From Mucilaginibacter corticis (lineage in GTDB: Bacteria; Bacteroidota; Bacteroidia; Sphingobacteriales; Sphingobacteriaceae), in contig NZ_VLPK01000003.1 in the NCBI RefSeq assembly GCF_007558865.1, positions 186,001-250,000 of the forward strand: a stretch of 64,000 nucleotides of DNA, written 5' to 3'. The notes beneath the pieces were generated by a model. That model ran no database searches. It saw only the letters and a program-made list of their open reading frames with translations, and had not been told where the DNA came from. Positions 25,234-32,445 of the stretch are shown in pieces (position 1 is the stretch's first letter; each line of letters starts with the position of its first letter). A program made the translations under genes and the position numbers.

Positions 25234-26511
25234 GTGAATCAAAACTCTGTTGAAGTAAAGACCGAATCGCGGGTGCTGTTTATTGATATGAACAGCTATT
25301 TTGCCCGGTGCGAGCAGCAAGCCAACTACTGGCTGCGCAACAGGCCTGTAGGCGTTTGTGTTTACACAGGCAAATACGGGTGCGTTATTTCATTATCAAC
25401 AGAGGCAAAAGAACGAGGCCTGAAGGCCGGGATGCGTTTAAACGATGCCATGGCTGTTTGCCCTGACCTGGTGCCGGTAGAGAGTAATCCTACCCGCTAT
25501 CGCGAATACCATACAAAAATCATTAACCTATTGCTTGAGTACTCAAAGGATGTTGTAGCTAAAAGCATTGATGAAGCTATTATTAACCTTACCAATTACC
25601 CGCACCTTGACCCTTTAACAATTGCAAAGCAAATAAAACGTGCTATTTTAGAAAGAGTTGGCGATTGGTTAACATGCTCGATAGGTATTGCGCCTAATGC
25701 ATTTTTAGCTAAACTCGGCTCGGTTCGTGGTAAAAAATTGGATGGCTTGCTGATGATCACCCATCAAAATATTGATGAGATATTACGGCCCCTTAAATTA
25801 GGCGATATGCCAGGCATTGGCGCCAATATGAGTTACCGTCTTGAACGTGCCGGGATCAAAACACCGTTGGAAATGCGTTACGCCGGCCCCGACAAGTTAA
25901 AAGCTATCTTTAAAGGCATTGAGGGTATCTATTGGCATTATCGCCTTAATTTTATTGAAACCAATATAGCTGCGCATGATTACCGTGGTATGCAAGCCAT
26001 GCGACAGATCTCGAAAGAAAAAAGACAGCATATTAATTATATCGACCAGTTGTTTATGACGCTTTGCCTCACGCTTGAAAAGCGCATGGTTAAGCATAAG
26101 TTTTATTGTAAGTCGGTAGGGTTTACTGCACGTTATGATGATGGTACCCGCTGGGACGATGCCTTTGCCGTTACTACACCTGTACAAGACGCCATCAGCT
26201 TGATGCGCATGATTCGGTTAAGAGTTGACAAGTTTGAAAAATTGCATAACACCGGGCATATCTTTAATACTGAAATCACCCAGATGCGCGTTGGTGTTAC
26301 CAACTTTGTAAACAACGGCAATATGCTTTACAGCCTGTTTGAAGATATGGACCGCAAGGAAACCGCGCTAAAGACCATGCATGAGATCAAGGATAAATTT
26401 GGCTCTGATAAATTGATCCGCGCTATTGAAATGACGGATGGCAAAGTGATAAAGGATGTGATCGGGTTTGGATCTGTTAAGGATTTAACGGAACTGGATT
26501 ATAAAAAATGA
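25234..26511 (+). CDS. dinB: Y-family DNA polymerase (DNA polymerase IV type)
   Basis: 425 residues. The palm shows the catalytic VLFIDMNSYFARCEQQ at the N-terminus and KSIDEAIINLTNY with the Asp-Glu pair near residue 115. The thumb HhH region LGDMPGIGANMSYRLERAGI and the little-finger domain follow. This is a translesion polymerase that extends past damaged bases. The start is GTG 25234; an ATG two bases earlier is out of frame. It ends without a beta-clamp peptide that I could recognise. An error-prone ImuB/UmuC-type relative is the alternative; the length and SIDE motif favour Pol IV. Confidence 0.88.
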   Translation: MNQNSVEVKTESRVLFIDMNSYFARCEQQANYWLRNRPVGVCVYTGKYGCVISLSTEAKERGLKAGMRLNDAMAVCPDLVPVESNPTRYREYHTKIINLLLEYSKDVVAKSIDEAIINLTNYPHLDPLTIAKQIKRAILERVGDWLTCSIGIAPNAFLAKLGSVRGKKLDGLLMITHQNIDEILRPLKLGDMPGIGANMSYRLERAGIKTPLEMRYAGPDKLKAIFKGIEGIYWHYRLNFIETNIAAHDYRGMQAMRQISKEKRQHINYIDQLFMTLCLTLEKRMVKHKFYCKSVGFTARYDDGTRWDDAFAVTTPVQDAISLMRMIRLRVDKFEKLHNTGHIFNTEITQMRVGVTNFVNNGNMLYSLFEDMDRKETALKTMHEIKDKFGSDKLIRAIEMTDGKVIKDVIGFGSVKDLTELDYKK

Positions 26512-26653
26512 TCCTACAAAAGCGAATCTGCAGATCAATTTAAACTTCAATAAGATATTTATAAACAATTATAAATAAGAAACTTATACAGATTTACTTA
26601 ACTTTATAAATACTGAATGAATTAAGCCCCTTAATTCGCTGAATTGAGTATAA

Positions 26654-27262
26654 TTAATTTACTTCCCCATCCAATGCTACCACCCAGTCATTAAATAATC
26701 GGGTTTCCATTTCAACGGCTTTATCTGCATGCAATTGCCATTGCGGCGAGAATTGTTTAAGCTGATTGATCATCTCTTCTAAATGGCCTTCTTCTTCAAG
26801 TATGATAGATTTCACGTTGATCTTGCTGCCTGCACTATCCAAAGCGTCCTGGTAGATCGGGTAAAGCTCATCAGCGCGTACTTCAATGGCATAAGTAACC
26901 AAAAGATAGGCGGCAAAACGCAGCTCTTTACCTGTTAACTGTAATTCTCTCTTCAAATACCGACATACTTCCACATCCAGCATATTCAGGTAGTATTTGC
27001 TGTAGTTTGAAGCCACCAGGTATTCGTCAGCATAGGTTGGACAAAGTTCTTTTCCCGTCTTTTCTATCTGCTTTTTTAAATAAAAAGCGTGGCGGTGCTC
27101 TTCGGCCGCATGTTTTAATATGATGTAGGTAACCGTAGTAGGGTCTTCGCTGGCCGAGATCTTGCGTGCGCCGGTATTTTCCATTAAGGATAAGGTATTT
27201 AACCAGCGTGCATGTAATTGGTTATCAGCTATTATTGTCGGTAGTATTTTGTTTAAGCTCAT
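26654..27262 (-). CDS. Ferritin-like helical-bundle protein next to bioA, function unknown
   Basis: 202 residues, almost all helical, without signal peptide. Two motifs resemble the diiron sites of ferritin-like proteins: LKHAAEEHRHAFYLKKQI (ExxH, residues ~50-67) and ILEEEGHLEEMINQL (ExxH, residues ~152-166), with further acids in YAIEVRADELYPIYQ. This suggests an iron-dependent oxidase or hydroxylase. It lies 24 bases downstream of bioA on the same strand, so it may take part in biotin or pimelate metabolism; that is inference. No family name was recognised. Confidence 0.68.
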   Translation of the reverse strand: MSLNKILPTIIADNQLHARWLNTLSLMENTGARKISASEDPTTVTYIILKHAAEEHRHAFYLKKQIEKTGKELCPTYADEYLVASNYSKYYLNMLDVEVCRYLKRELQLTGKELRFAAYLLVTYAIEVRADELYPIYQDALDSAGSKINVKSIILEEEGHLEEMINQLKQFSPQWQLHADKAVEMETRLFNDWVVALDGEVN

Positions 27263-27286
27263 AAGTTCTATAATTAATCAGCCCTG

Positions 27287-28552
27287 CTAAATTTCGTCCA
27301 GCGCCTGCTCAATTTTGCTGTAAATGTAATCCAAGTCGGCGTTGCTAATGCAATATGGAGGTAAAATGTAAATTATATTGCCAAGCGGGCGCAAAATAAT
27401 ACCGGCATCTAAAAAGTAATAATACAACCTGTCGCGCAGCGAACTGAAATAAGAAGTATTATCGCCTGTCTCCCATTCCATTGCTATAATAGTTCCTATC
27501 TGACGCACGGTTTTTATTTTCGGGTGATTTTTAACCCGTTCACCGAATTGAGTATGAGCGTTTTTTATCCGCTCCATATTTTCGGCTGTCGCCGGATCTA
27601 AAAACAAATCCATACTTGCCAGAGCCGAAGCGCAAGCTACCGGGTTAGCAGTAAATGAATGCCCGTGAAAAAGTGTTTTTAGTTTATCATCAGACAAGAA
27701 AGCGTTGAAGATATCTTCGGTACAGGTTGTCAATCCCAAAGCCATTGTGCCGCCTGTCAGGCCTTTTGAAAAACACATAATATCAGGCTGTTCGCTGATA
27801 TGGCTTGTAGCAAACGGCTTACCTGTACGCCCAAACCCGGTAAATACCTCATCGGCAATACTCAGTACGTTTTCTTTGCGGCAATGGGCCAATAACTCGT
27901 TTAAGTATTGTGCCTCGTACATTACCATACCTGCAGTACCCTGAATAAGCGGCTCAAAAATAAAGCAGGCTAACTGTGATTTAAGGTTTGAGATTTGAGA
28001 TTTGAGGCTTTCGATATTATCTGCATCCGGCAGATCAATAAACTCAACCTCAAACAATAAGGTGTCAAACGGCGCGGTAAAAGCACTGCGTCCGCTTACC
28101 GCCATGGCTCCAAAGGTATCGCCGTGATATGCGTTTTTAAAAGCCAGCATTTTGGTACGTGTACGGCCCTGGTTACTCCAATATTGCAGGCACATTTTAA
28201 TGGCTACTTCTACAGCTGTCGAGCCGTTATCAGAATAAAAAGCTTTCTTTTGGTTGTTGGGTATAATTGCCAGTAATCGTTCTGCCAGTTCTATTGCCTT
28301 TGGATGCGTAAAGCCGGCAAAAATTACGTGCTCTAACTGTAGCAACTGTTCGCCTACTTTTTTAGCGATGTAAGGGTGCGCGTGTCCGTGAATATTTGTC
28401 CACCAGGACGATATGGCATCAATATATTTTTTGCCGTTCTCGTCAAACAGGTAAGCACCTTCTCCCCTTACAATTGGTATAGGCATACCAGCGGTTTTCA
28501 TTTGGGTATAAGGGTGCCATATTACTTTTAAATCACGTTCTGCCAGGCTCAT
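27287..28552 (-). CDS. bioA: Adenosylmethionine-8-amino-7-oxononanoate aminotransferase
   Basis: 421 residues. BioA marks are DLKVIWHPYTQMKT at the start, SSWWTNIHGHAHP, YHGDTFGAMAVSGR, the PLP aspartate in SIADEVFTGFGRTG, and the PLP lysine in MCFSKGLTGGTMALGLT. It converts KAPA to DAPA using S-adenosylmethionine in biotin synthesis. Around residues 180-193 it carries an odd repetitive peptide, SLKSQISNLKSQ, encoded by a short tandem DNA repeat. Its start overlaps the NUDIX gene stop (ATGA). No other bio gene lies in the window. Confidence 0.94.
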   Translation of the reverse strand: MSLAERDLKVIWHPYTQMKTAGMPIPIVRGEGAYLFDENGKKYIDAISSWWTNIHGHAHPYIAKKVGEQLLQLEHVIFAGFTHPKAIELAERLLAIIPNNQKKAFYSDNGSTAVEVAIKMCLQYWSNQGRTRTKMLAFKNAYHGDTFGAMAVSGRSAFTAPFDTLLFEVEFIDLPDADNIESLKSQISNLKSQLACFIFEPLIQGTAGMVMYEAQYLNELLAHCRKENVLSIADEVFTGFGRTGKPFATSHISEQPDIMCFSKGLTGGTMALGLTTCTEDIFNAFLSDDKLKTLFHGHSFTANPVACASALASMDLFLDPATAENMERIKNAHTQFGERVKNHPKIKTVRQIGTIIAMEWETGDNTSYFSSLRDRLYYYFLDAGIILRPLGNIIYILPPYCISNADLDYIYSKIEQALDEI

Positions 28553-28989
28553 ATCTTATCTATTAAAAGTTTTGCAACATATTGGTCAATCGGGAAAGTA
28601 AAATCACTTTCTTTCAGATCCTGCAATTTTATCCAGCGGAAGGACTGTAATACATCTCCTTCGCCATCAAAATCAAACGGAATTGTTTTTATAACCAGAT
28701 CCAAAGGTGCTATATTTTTCACCAGGTAATAAACGCTGATGATCTGCGAATCATTAAAAGCCGATTTTACAAAAAAATCTGTTGTATAAAAATGACTGAT
28801 CACTTCTACTTCGGCATTACATTCTTCAACAAATTCGCGTTTTAAGCCTTCAGTCATACCCTCGCCGTACTCTAAGCCGCCGCCCGGGAATTTGGTAAAC
28901 TGCATGCCGTATTCCTGCTCATCGCTTATCAGTATTTCCTGCTGATCGTTTATCAGCAAGCCATAAACACGCACATTAAATTGATACAT
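28549..28989 (-). CDS. NUDIX hydrolase
   Basis: 146 residues. The NUDIX box lies in GGGLEYGEGMTEGLKREFVEEC (residues ~36-57), with the REFVEE metal-binding core intact. NUDIX enzymes cleave nucleoside diphosphates linked to another group, for example oxidised nucleotides or ADP-sugars; the substrate cannot be told. The gene overlaps bioA by four bases and the CDF transporter by one base, so the three are co-transcribed with the ferritin-like gene at the end. Confidence 0.87.
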   Translation of the reverse strand: MYQFNVRVYGLLINDQQEILISDEQEYGMQFTKFPGGGLEYGEGMTEGLKREFVEECNAEVEVISHFYTTDFFVKSAFNDSQIISVYYLVKNIAPLDLVIKTIPFDFDGEGDVLQSFRWIKLQDLKESDFTFPIDQYVAKLLIDKI

Positions 28990-29981
28990 TATTCAAAGTG
29001 TTTTTTGTTCCGGATCACTCTGTCCATTGTCCAGGCTATATCCTCGGTTTTAGGCTCGGTCCTGACCGGGCAATTAGTCATATTACAATAATGACAGCAA
29101 TCAGGTAAACAAGGGTCGGCATGAATAAACAGCTCGGTTTTTGTAACCTCGCTATTTATCAGCTTATCTACCATGGATACCTGCTCATGCACCTGGTTCA
29201 GATCGAAATAATAAGGCAATGTAAGGTGACAATCGATATGCAGCTCATTACCATACTTTTGCGCACGAAAATTATGGATATCGATCCACTCGTTACGTCG
29301 CTTATCGTTTAAAAACTGAACGACATTATTTACCACGTCAAAATCAGCCTCGTCCATTAACCCACCTACCGATTTCCTGACCAGCTTATATCCTGTAAAT
29401 ATGATGAACAGCGCTACCGGTATAGATAAAATACTATCCAATAAAGCAATTTTTGTAAAGCTGATCAGTAACAAGCCAACTACCAATCCGCCGCTGGTAA
29501 CCATATCAGTCAGCAGGTGCCTGCCGTCAGCCTCGATAGTGATAGAAGGGATAGATTTACCCCTCCGAATCATATAATAGCCCAATGCACCATTAATTAC
29601 ACCCGTAATGCCAATGATGACAGCACCGACCATCAAGTCATGTATAACATTGGGGTGAACAATGCCATCAATTGATTTTACAATGATACCCAAACCTGCT
29701 ATCAGGATCAGTGTCCCCTCGATAAAGACAGAAAAGTACTCAACCTTACCATGCCCGTACGGGTGGTTTTCGTCACGTGGTTGTGATGATAGATAAATAC
29801 TAAAAAACGCGAACGAACTGGCAACTACGTTTACCACGCTTTCGGCGGCATCAGTCAGTACAAAGTTTGAGTTGGTTAAAAAGTATGCGGTAAACTTGGC
29901 CAGCATCAATACAATGCCGGTGATCAGCGAAATCAGGATTATCTTTTTCTGTTCTTGCAAAGCAGCTTTATTAAGCGCCAA
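28989..29981 (-). CDS. Cation diffusion facilitator (CDF) metal efflux transporter
   Basis: 330 residues with six predicted membrane helices. CDF metal-site motifs appear in SNFVLTDAAESVVNVVASS (helix 2) and ADGRHLLTDMVTSGG (helix 5), with DENHPYGHGKVEYFSV between. A cytosolic domain follows, with an unusual C-terminal cysteine cluster, HADPCLPDCCHYCNMTNCP (residues ~290-310). CDF proteins export Zn2+, Co2+, Fe2+ or Mn2+ in exchange for protons. The start is TTG 29981, as no in-frame ATG precedes the first helix. It heads the CDF-NUDIX-bioA-ferritin-like operon. Confidence 0.88.
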   Translation of the reverse strand: MALNKAALQEQKKIILISLITGIVLMLAKFTAYFLTNSNFVLTDAAESVVNVVASSFAFFSIYLSSQPRDENHPYGHGKVEYFSVFIEGTLILIAGLGIIVKSIDGIVHPNVIHDLMVGAVIIGITGVINGALGYYMIRRGKSIPSITIEADGRHLLTDMVTSGGLVVGLLLISFTKIALLDSILSIPVALFIIFTGYKLVRKSVGGLMDEADFDVVNNVVQFLNDKRRNEWIDIHNFRAQKYGNELHIDCHLTLPYYFDLNQVHEQVSMVDKLINSEVTKTELFIHADPCLPDCCHYCNMTNCPVRTEPKTEDIAWTMDRVIRNKKHFE

Positions 29982-30002
29982 ATTTAGGTTTTTTAAATAT
30001 AA

Positions 30003-30157
30003 AAGGTGAAGATTAGTTTACCTAAGATTGGTTAATTGAAGATTAAAGACTAGTCCGGTCAGGCCGTATTCTGTCTAATTTAATTCCAACTCCAGTCGCA
30101 AATTACCAATCTTTAATCTTCAATCTTAATCACTAATTAACTAATCTCTAATCACCT
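30003..30157. repeat. Imperfect palindromic intergenic element
   Basis: TTGAAGATTAAAG (30036-30048) is the exact reverse complement of CTTTAATCTTCAA (30111-30123). Outer arms AAGGTGAAGATTAGTTTA (30003-30020) and the stretch ending ATCACCTT (about 30137-30157) also match with a small indel. The unit is built of AAGATTA-like words. It separates the divergent CDF and aminotransferase genes and looks like a non-autonomous interspersed repeat. No ORF. Confidence 0.6.
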
Positions 30158-30164
30158 TATTTCA

Positions 30165-30172
30165 TATATTTG
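30165..30172 (+). promoter_or_regulatory. Candidate promoter -7 box for the aminotransferase gene
   Basis: TATATTTG matches TAnnTTTG and lies 23 bases before the ATG at 30196. No TTTG is present at -33; the palindromic repeat occupies that space. Confidence 0.45.
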
Positions 30173-30195
30173 CCGCGATAATAAAAAAAACAACT

Positions 30196-31389
30196 ATGAG
30201 TGCATTAAGTAACAGGATCAACAACCTGTCAGAATCAGCTACAATTAAAATGGCCAAAATGGGCCGCGAACTTGCCGCTAAAGGTATTGATGTGATCAAC
30301 CTTAGCTTTGGCGAACCGGATTTTAATACTCCCAAGCATGTTAAGGAAGCCGCTAAGAAGGCAATGGATGACAACTACACCTATTATACCCCGGTACCGG
30401 GATATCCTGAACTGCGTAAAGCTGTTGCTGCCAAGTTGAAGAACGAGAATGGACTGGATTATGATTTCAGCCAGATCGTTGTTTCAACCGGTGCTAAACA
30501 ATCAATAGCCAATGTTTTGTTTTGCCTGGTAAATCCGGGTGACGAGGTGATCATCCCTACCCCGTACTGGGTATCATATTCTGAAGTTGTAAAATTGGTA
30601 GAAGGCGAAAGCGTTTTTATTGATACTACCGTTGAGCAGGATTTCAAAATAACCCCAGAGCAGTTAGAAGCCGCAATTACGCCTAAAACAAAAGTATTTT
30701 TATTTTCATCGCCTTGTAACCCAACAGGCAGTGTATATAACAAAGCCGAATTAGAAGGCCTGGTTAAAGTATTTGAAAAATATCCTGAGATCTATATCAT
30801 ATCTGATGAAATTTATGAGCACATCAATTTTGTTGATAAACATGAGTCTATAGCCCAATTTGAAAGCGTAAAAGATCGCGTTGTTATTATTAACGGCTGG
30901 TCTAAAGCATTTGCTATGACCGGATGGCGTTTAGGCTACTCAGCATCAAATAAAGAGATCGCTGCCGCCTGCGATAAATTACAGGGACAGATCACGTCTG
31001 GTACTTCATCTATCAGCCAGCGTGCAGGTATCGCTGCTTACGAGGGCGGATTAGAAACCGTATTAGAAATGCGCGAAGCTTTTAGAAAACGCCGCGACGT
31101 GGTATATAAATTAATGAGCGAGCTTGATGGTGTTAAAGTAAACCTGCCTGATGGCGCGTTTTACTTCTTCCCTGATGTTACTTATTATTTTGGCAAAAGC
31201 TACAATGGCAAAACCATTAATGATGCCGACGAACTGAGTATATACTTATTAGAAGAAGCACATGTATCAACGGTAGGTGGTGATTCATTTGGCGACAAAA
31301 AATCCATCCGTATGTCATACGCGGCTTCTGAAGAAAAGTTGGTTGAAGCAATGGCAAGAATCAAAGCTGCTTTGGCAAAATTATCTTAA
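30196..31389 (+). CDS. Class I aminotransferase, aspartate aminotransferase (class Ib) type
   Basis: 397 residues. It begins with RINNLSESATIKMAKMGREL, then DVINLSFGEPDFNTP, YYTPVPGYPELRKAVA, SSPCNPTGSVY, and the PLP lysine in VIINGWSKAFAMTGWRLGY. The C-terminal arginine that binds the substrate carboxylate is in IRMSYAASEE. This is the AspB-type subgroup that uses aspartate, and in some bacteria prephenate. It is flanked by its own promoter-like box and a strong terminator, so it is monocistronic. Confidence 0.92.
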   Translation: MSALSNRINNLSESATIKMAKMGRELAAKGIDVINLSFGEPDFNTPKHVKEAAKKAMDDNYTYYTPVPGYPELRKAVAAKLKNENGLDYDFSQIVVSTGAKQSIANVLFCLVNPGDEVIIPTPYWVSYSEVVKLVEGESVFIDTTVEQDFKITPEQLEAAITPKTKVFLFSSPCNPTGSVYNKAELEGLVKVFEKYPEIYIISDEIYEHINFVDKHESIAQFESVKDRVVIINGWSKAFAMTGWRLGYSASNKEIAAACDKLQGQITSGTSSISQRAGIAAYEGGLETVLEMREAFRKRRDVVYKLMSELDGVKVNLPDGAFYFFPDVTYYFGKSYNGKTINDADELSIYLLEEAHVSTVGGDSFGDKKSIRMSYAASEEKLVEAMARIKAALAKLS

Positions 31390-31406
31390 TCGATAGCGCA
31401 AGCATA

Positions 31407-31443
31407 AAGAAAGCCGCTTTGCAAATTGCAAAGCGGCTTTCTT
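31407..31443. terminator. Bidirectional terminator between convergent genes
   Basis: An 18-bp perfect inverted repeat (31407-31424 with 31426-31443, core AAAGCCGCTTTGCAA) lies between the stop of the aminotransferase gene (31389) and the stop of the convergent outer-membrane protein gene (31467). A T-run follows on the plus strand. Confidence 0.88.
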
Positions 31444-31466
31444 GTTTTTAAGTAAATGTTGTGTAA

Positions 31467-32027
31467 TTACAATCCAAATCCGTAGGCGACACGAAGTGCT
31501 GCCAAACCGTAGCTGTTACCTTGTCCTGAAAAGTTTTCATAACGTGCACCAACATCCCAATGTTTAGTTGCATAACCAATTCCGGGAGTTAAGATCAGCT
31601 TAGTGTCTTTGTTGGCAAATTTCTCATCAATTCCTTGTGGTAAAAAAGTCTTGGTTTCAATACCGGCACCAACTTCTGCACCGAAATAAAGATTGTCGGT
31701 AAAGAAAGCCTTAATACCTAATTTGATAGGAACCATACCTAATGACTGATACTTGGTAGTAGTGTTAGGCTCTGATTTTCCGAAGAAATTGTAATAACCT
31801 GATGTTAAGGTAAGCGCTAAGTCTTTGTCTAAACCGTATTGCAACCTTGCTGTACCACCTAATTCAAGGTTAGAATAATTATGCGCATTGCCTGTTGCAA
31901 GGCCACCTTCAACGCCAAATCCGAAACGCAATTTGTTTGGGGTAATAGTTTGTGCTTTTACATTAGTTCCGATAAATAGCGCGAAACCTGTTATGGCCAC
32001 TGCTGCTAATTTTGTTAACTTTTTCAT
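31467..32027 (-). CDS. Outer membrane beta-barrel protein
   Basis: 186 residues. A signal peptide ends at VKAQ (residue ~26). The rest alternates in the pattern of an eight-stranded OmpX/OmpW-like barrel: LRFGFGVEGGLATGNAHNYS, GGTARLQYGLDKDLALTLTS, LYFGAEVGAGIETKTF, and the end IRVAYGFGL-like in LAALRVAYGFGL. It has a small outer-membrane role, maybe structural; no ligand can be inferred. It stands alone, with about 370 bases of upstream DNA before the RND terminator. Confidence 0.82.
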   Translation of the reverse strand: MKKLTKLAAVAITGFALFIGTNVKAQTITPNKLRFGFGVEGGLATGNAHNYSNLELGGTARLQYGLDKDLALTLTSGYYNFFGKSEPNTTTKYQSLGMVPIKLGIKAFFTDNLYFGAEVGAGIETKTFLPQGIDEKFANKDTKLILTPGIGYATKHWDVGARYENFSGQGNSYGLAALRVAYGFGL

Positions 32028-32399
32028 TGTTGTGTTTCTCTTTAGTAAAATAAGTATAGATTAAATTATTATCAGCACTTAATCAAATACTTTGCCATTG
32101 TGCCAAAATCAGGCTCTTTTTAACATTTGGCATTAATGCCTCATACAGCGCACAAAACCCTTTATTAACAATTGTTAATAGCTTACAGACTGATAATGAG
32201 CGATAAAAACAAAACTGACAAAGAAACTATTCATAGTATTAAATTAAAGTTAACCGGCTTAGTAAAATGGAATAATCTGCCTTTTATAATATGCAATTTG
32301 TCTGTTATAAACTGCCTTATTAGTATGTATTACAGCTAATAACTGTATCAATAAGGCTACAAAACCTGATTTATATGATAATAAAAGGCTATAAAACAA
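32028..32399. other. Intergenic region upstream of the outer-membrane protein gene
   Basis: About 370 AT-rich bases. It should contain the minus-strand promoter of the beta-barrel gene, but no perfect TAnnTTTG box was found there. No ORF with protein-like content, RNA gene or repeat was recognised. Confidence 0.4.
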
Positions 32400-32428
32400 A
32401 AAAGCTCCCGGATCTTACGGAAGCTTTT
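32400..32428 (-). terminator. Intrinsic terminator of the RND efflux operon
   Basis: On the minus strand AAAAGCTTCCG pairs with CGGGAGCTTTT (one U-G pair) around a 7-base loop and runs into a U-tract, 18 bases after the RND permease stop. Confidence 0.8.
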
Positions 32429-32445
32429 TTGTTAAGTATTATTTA

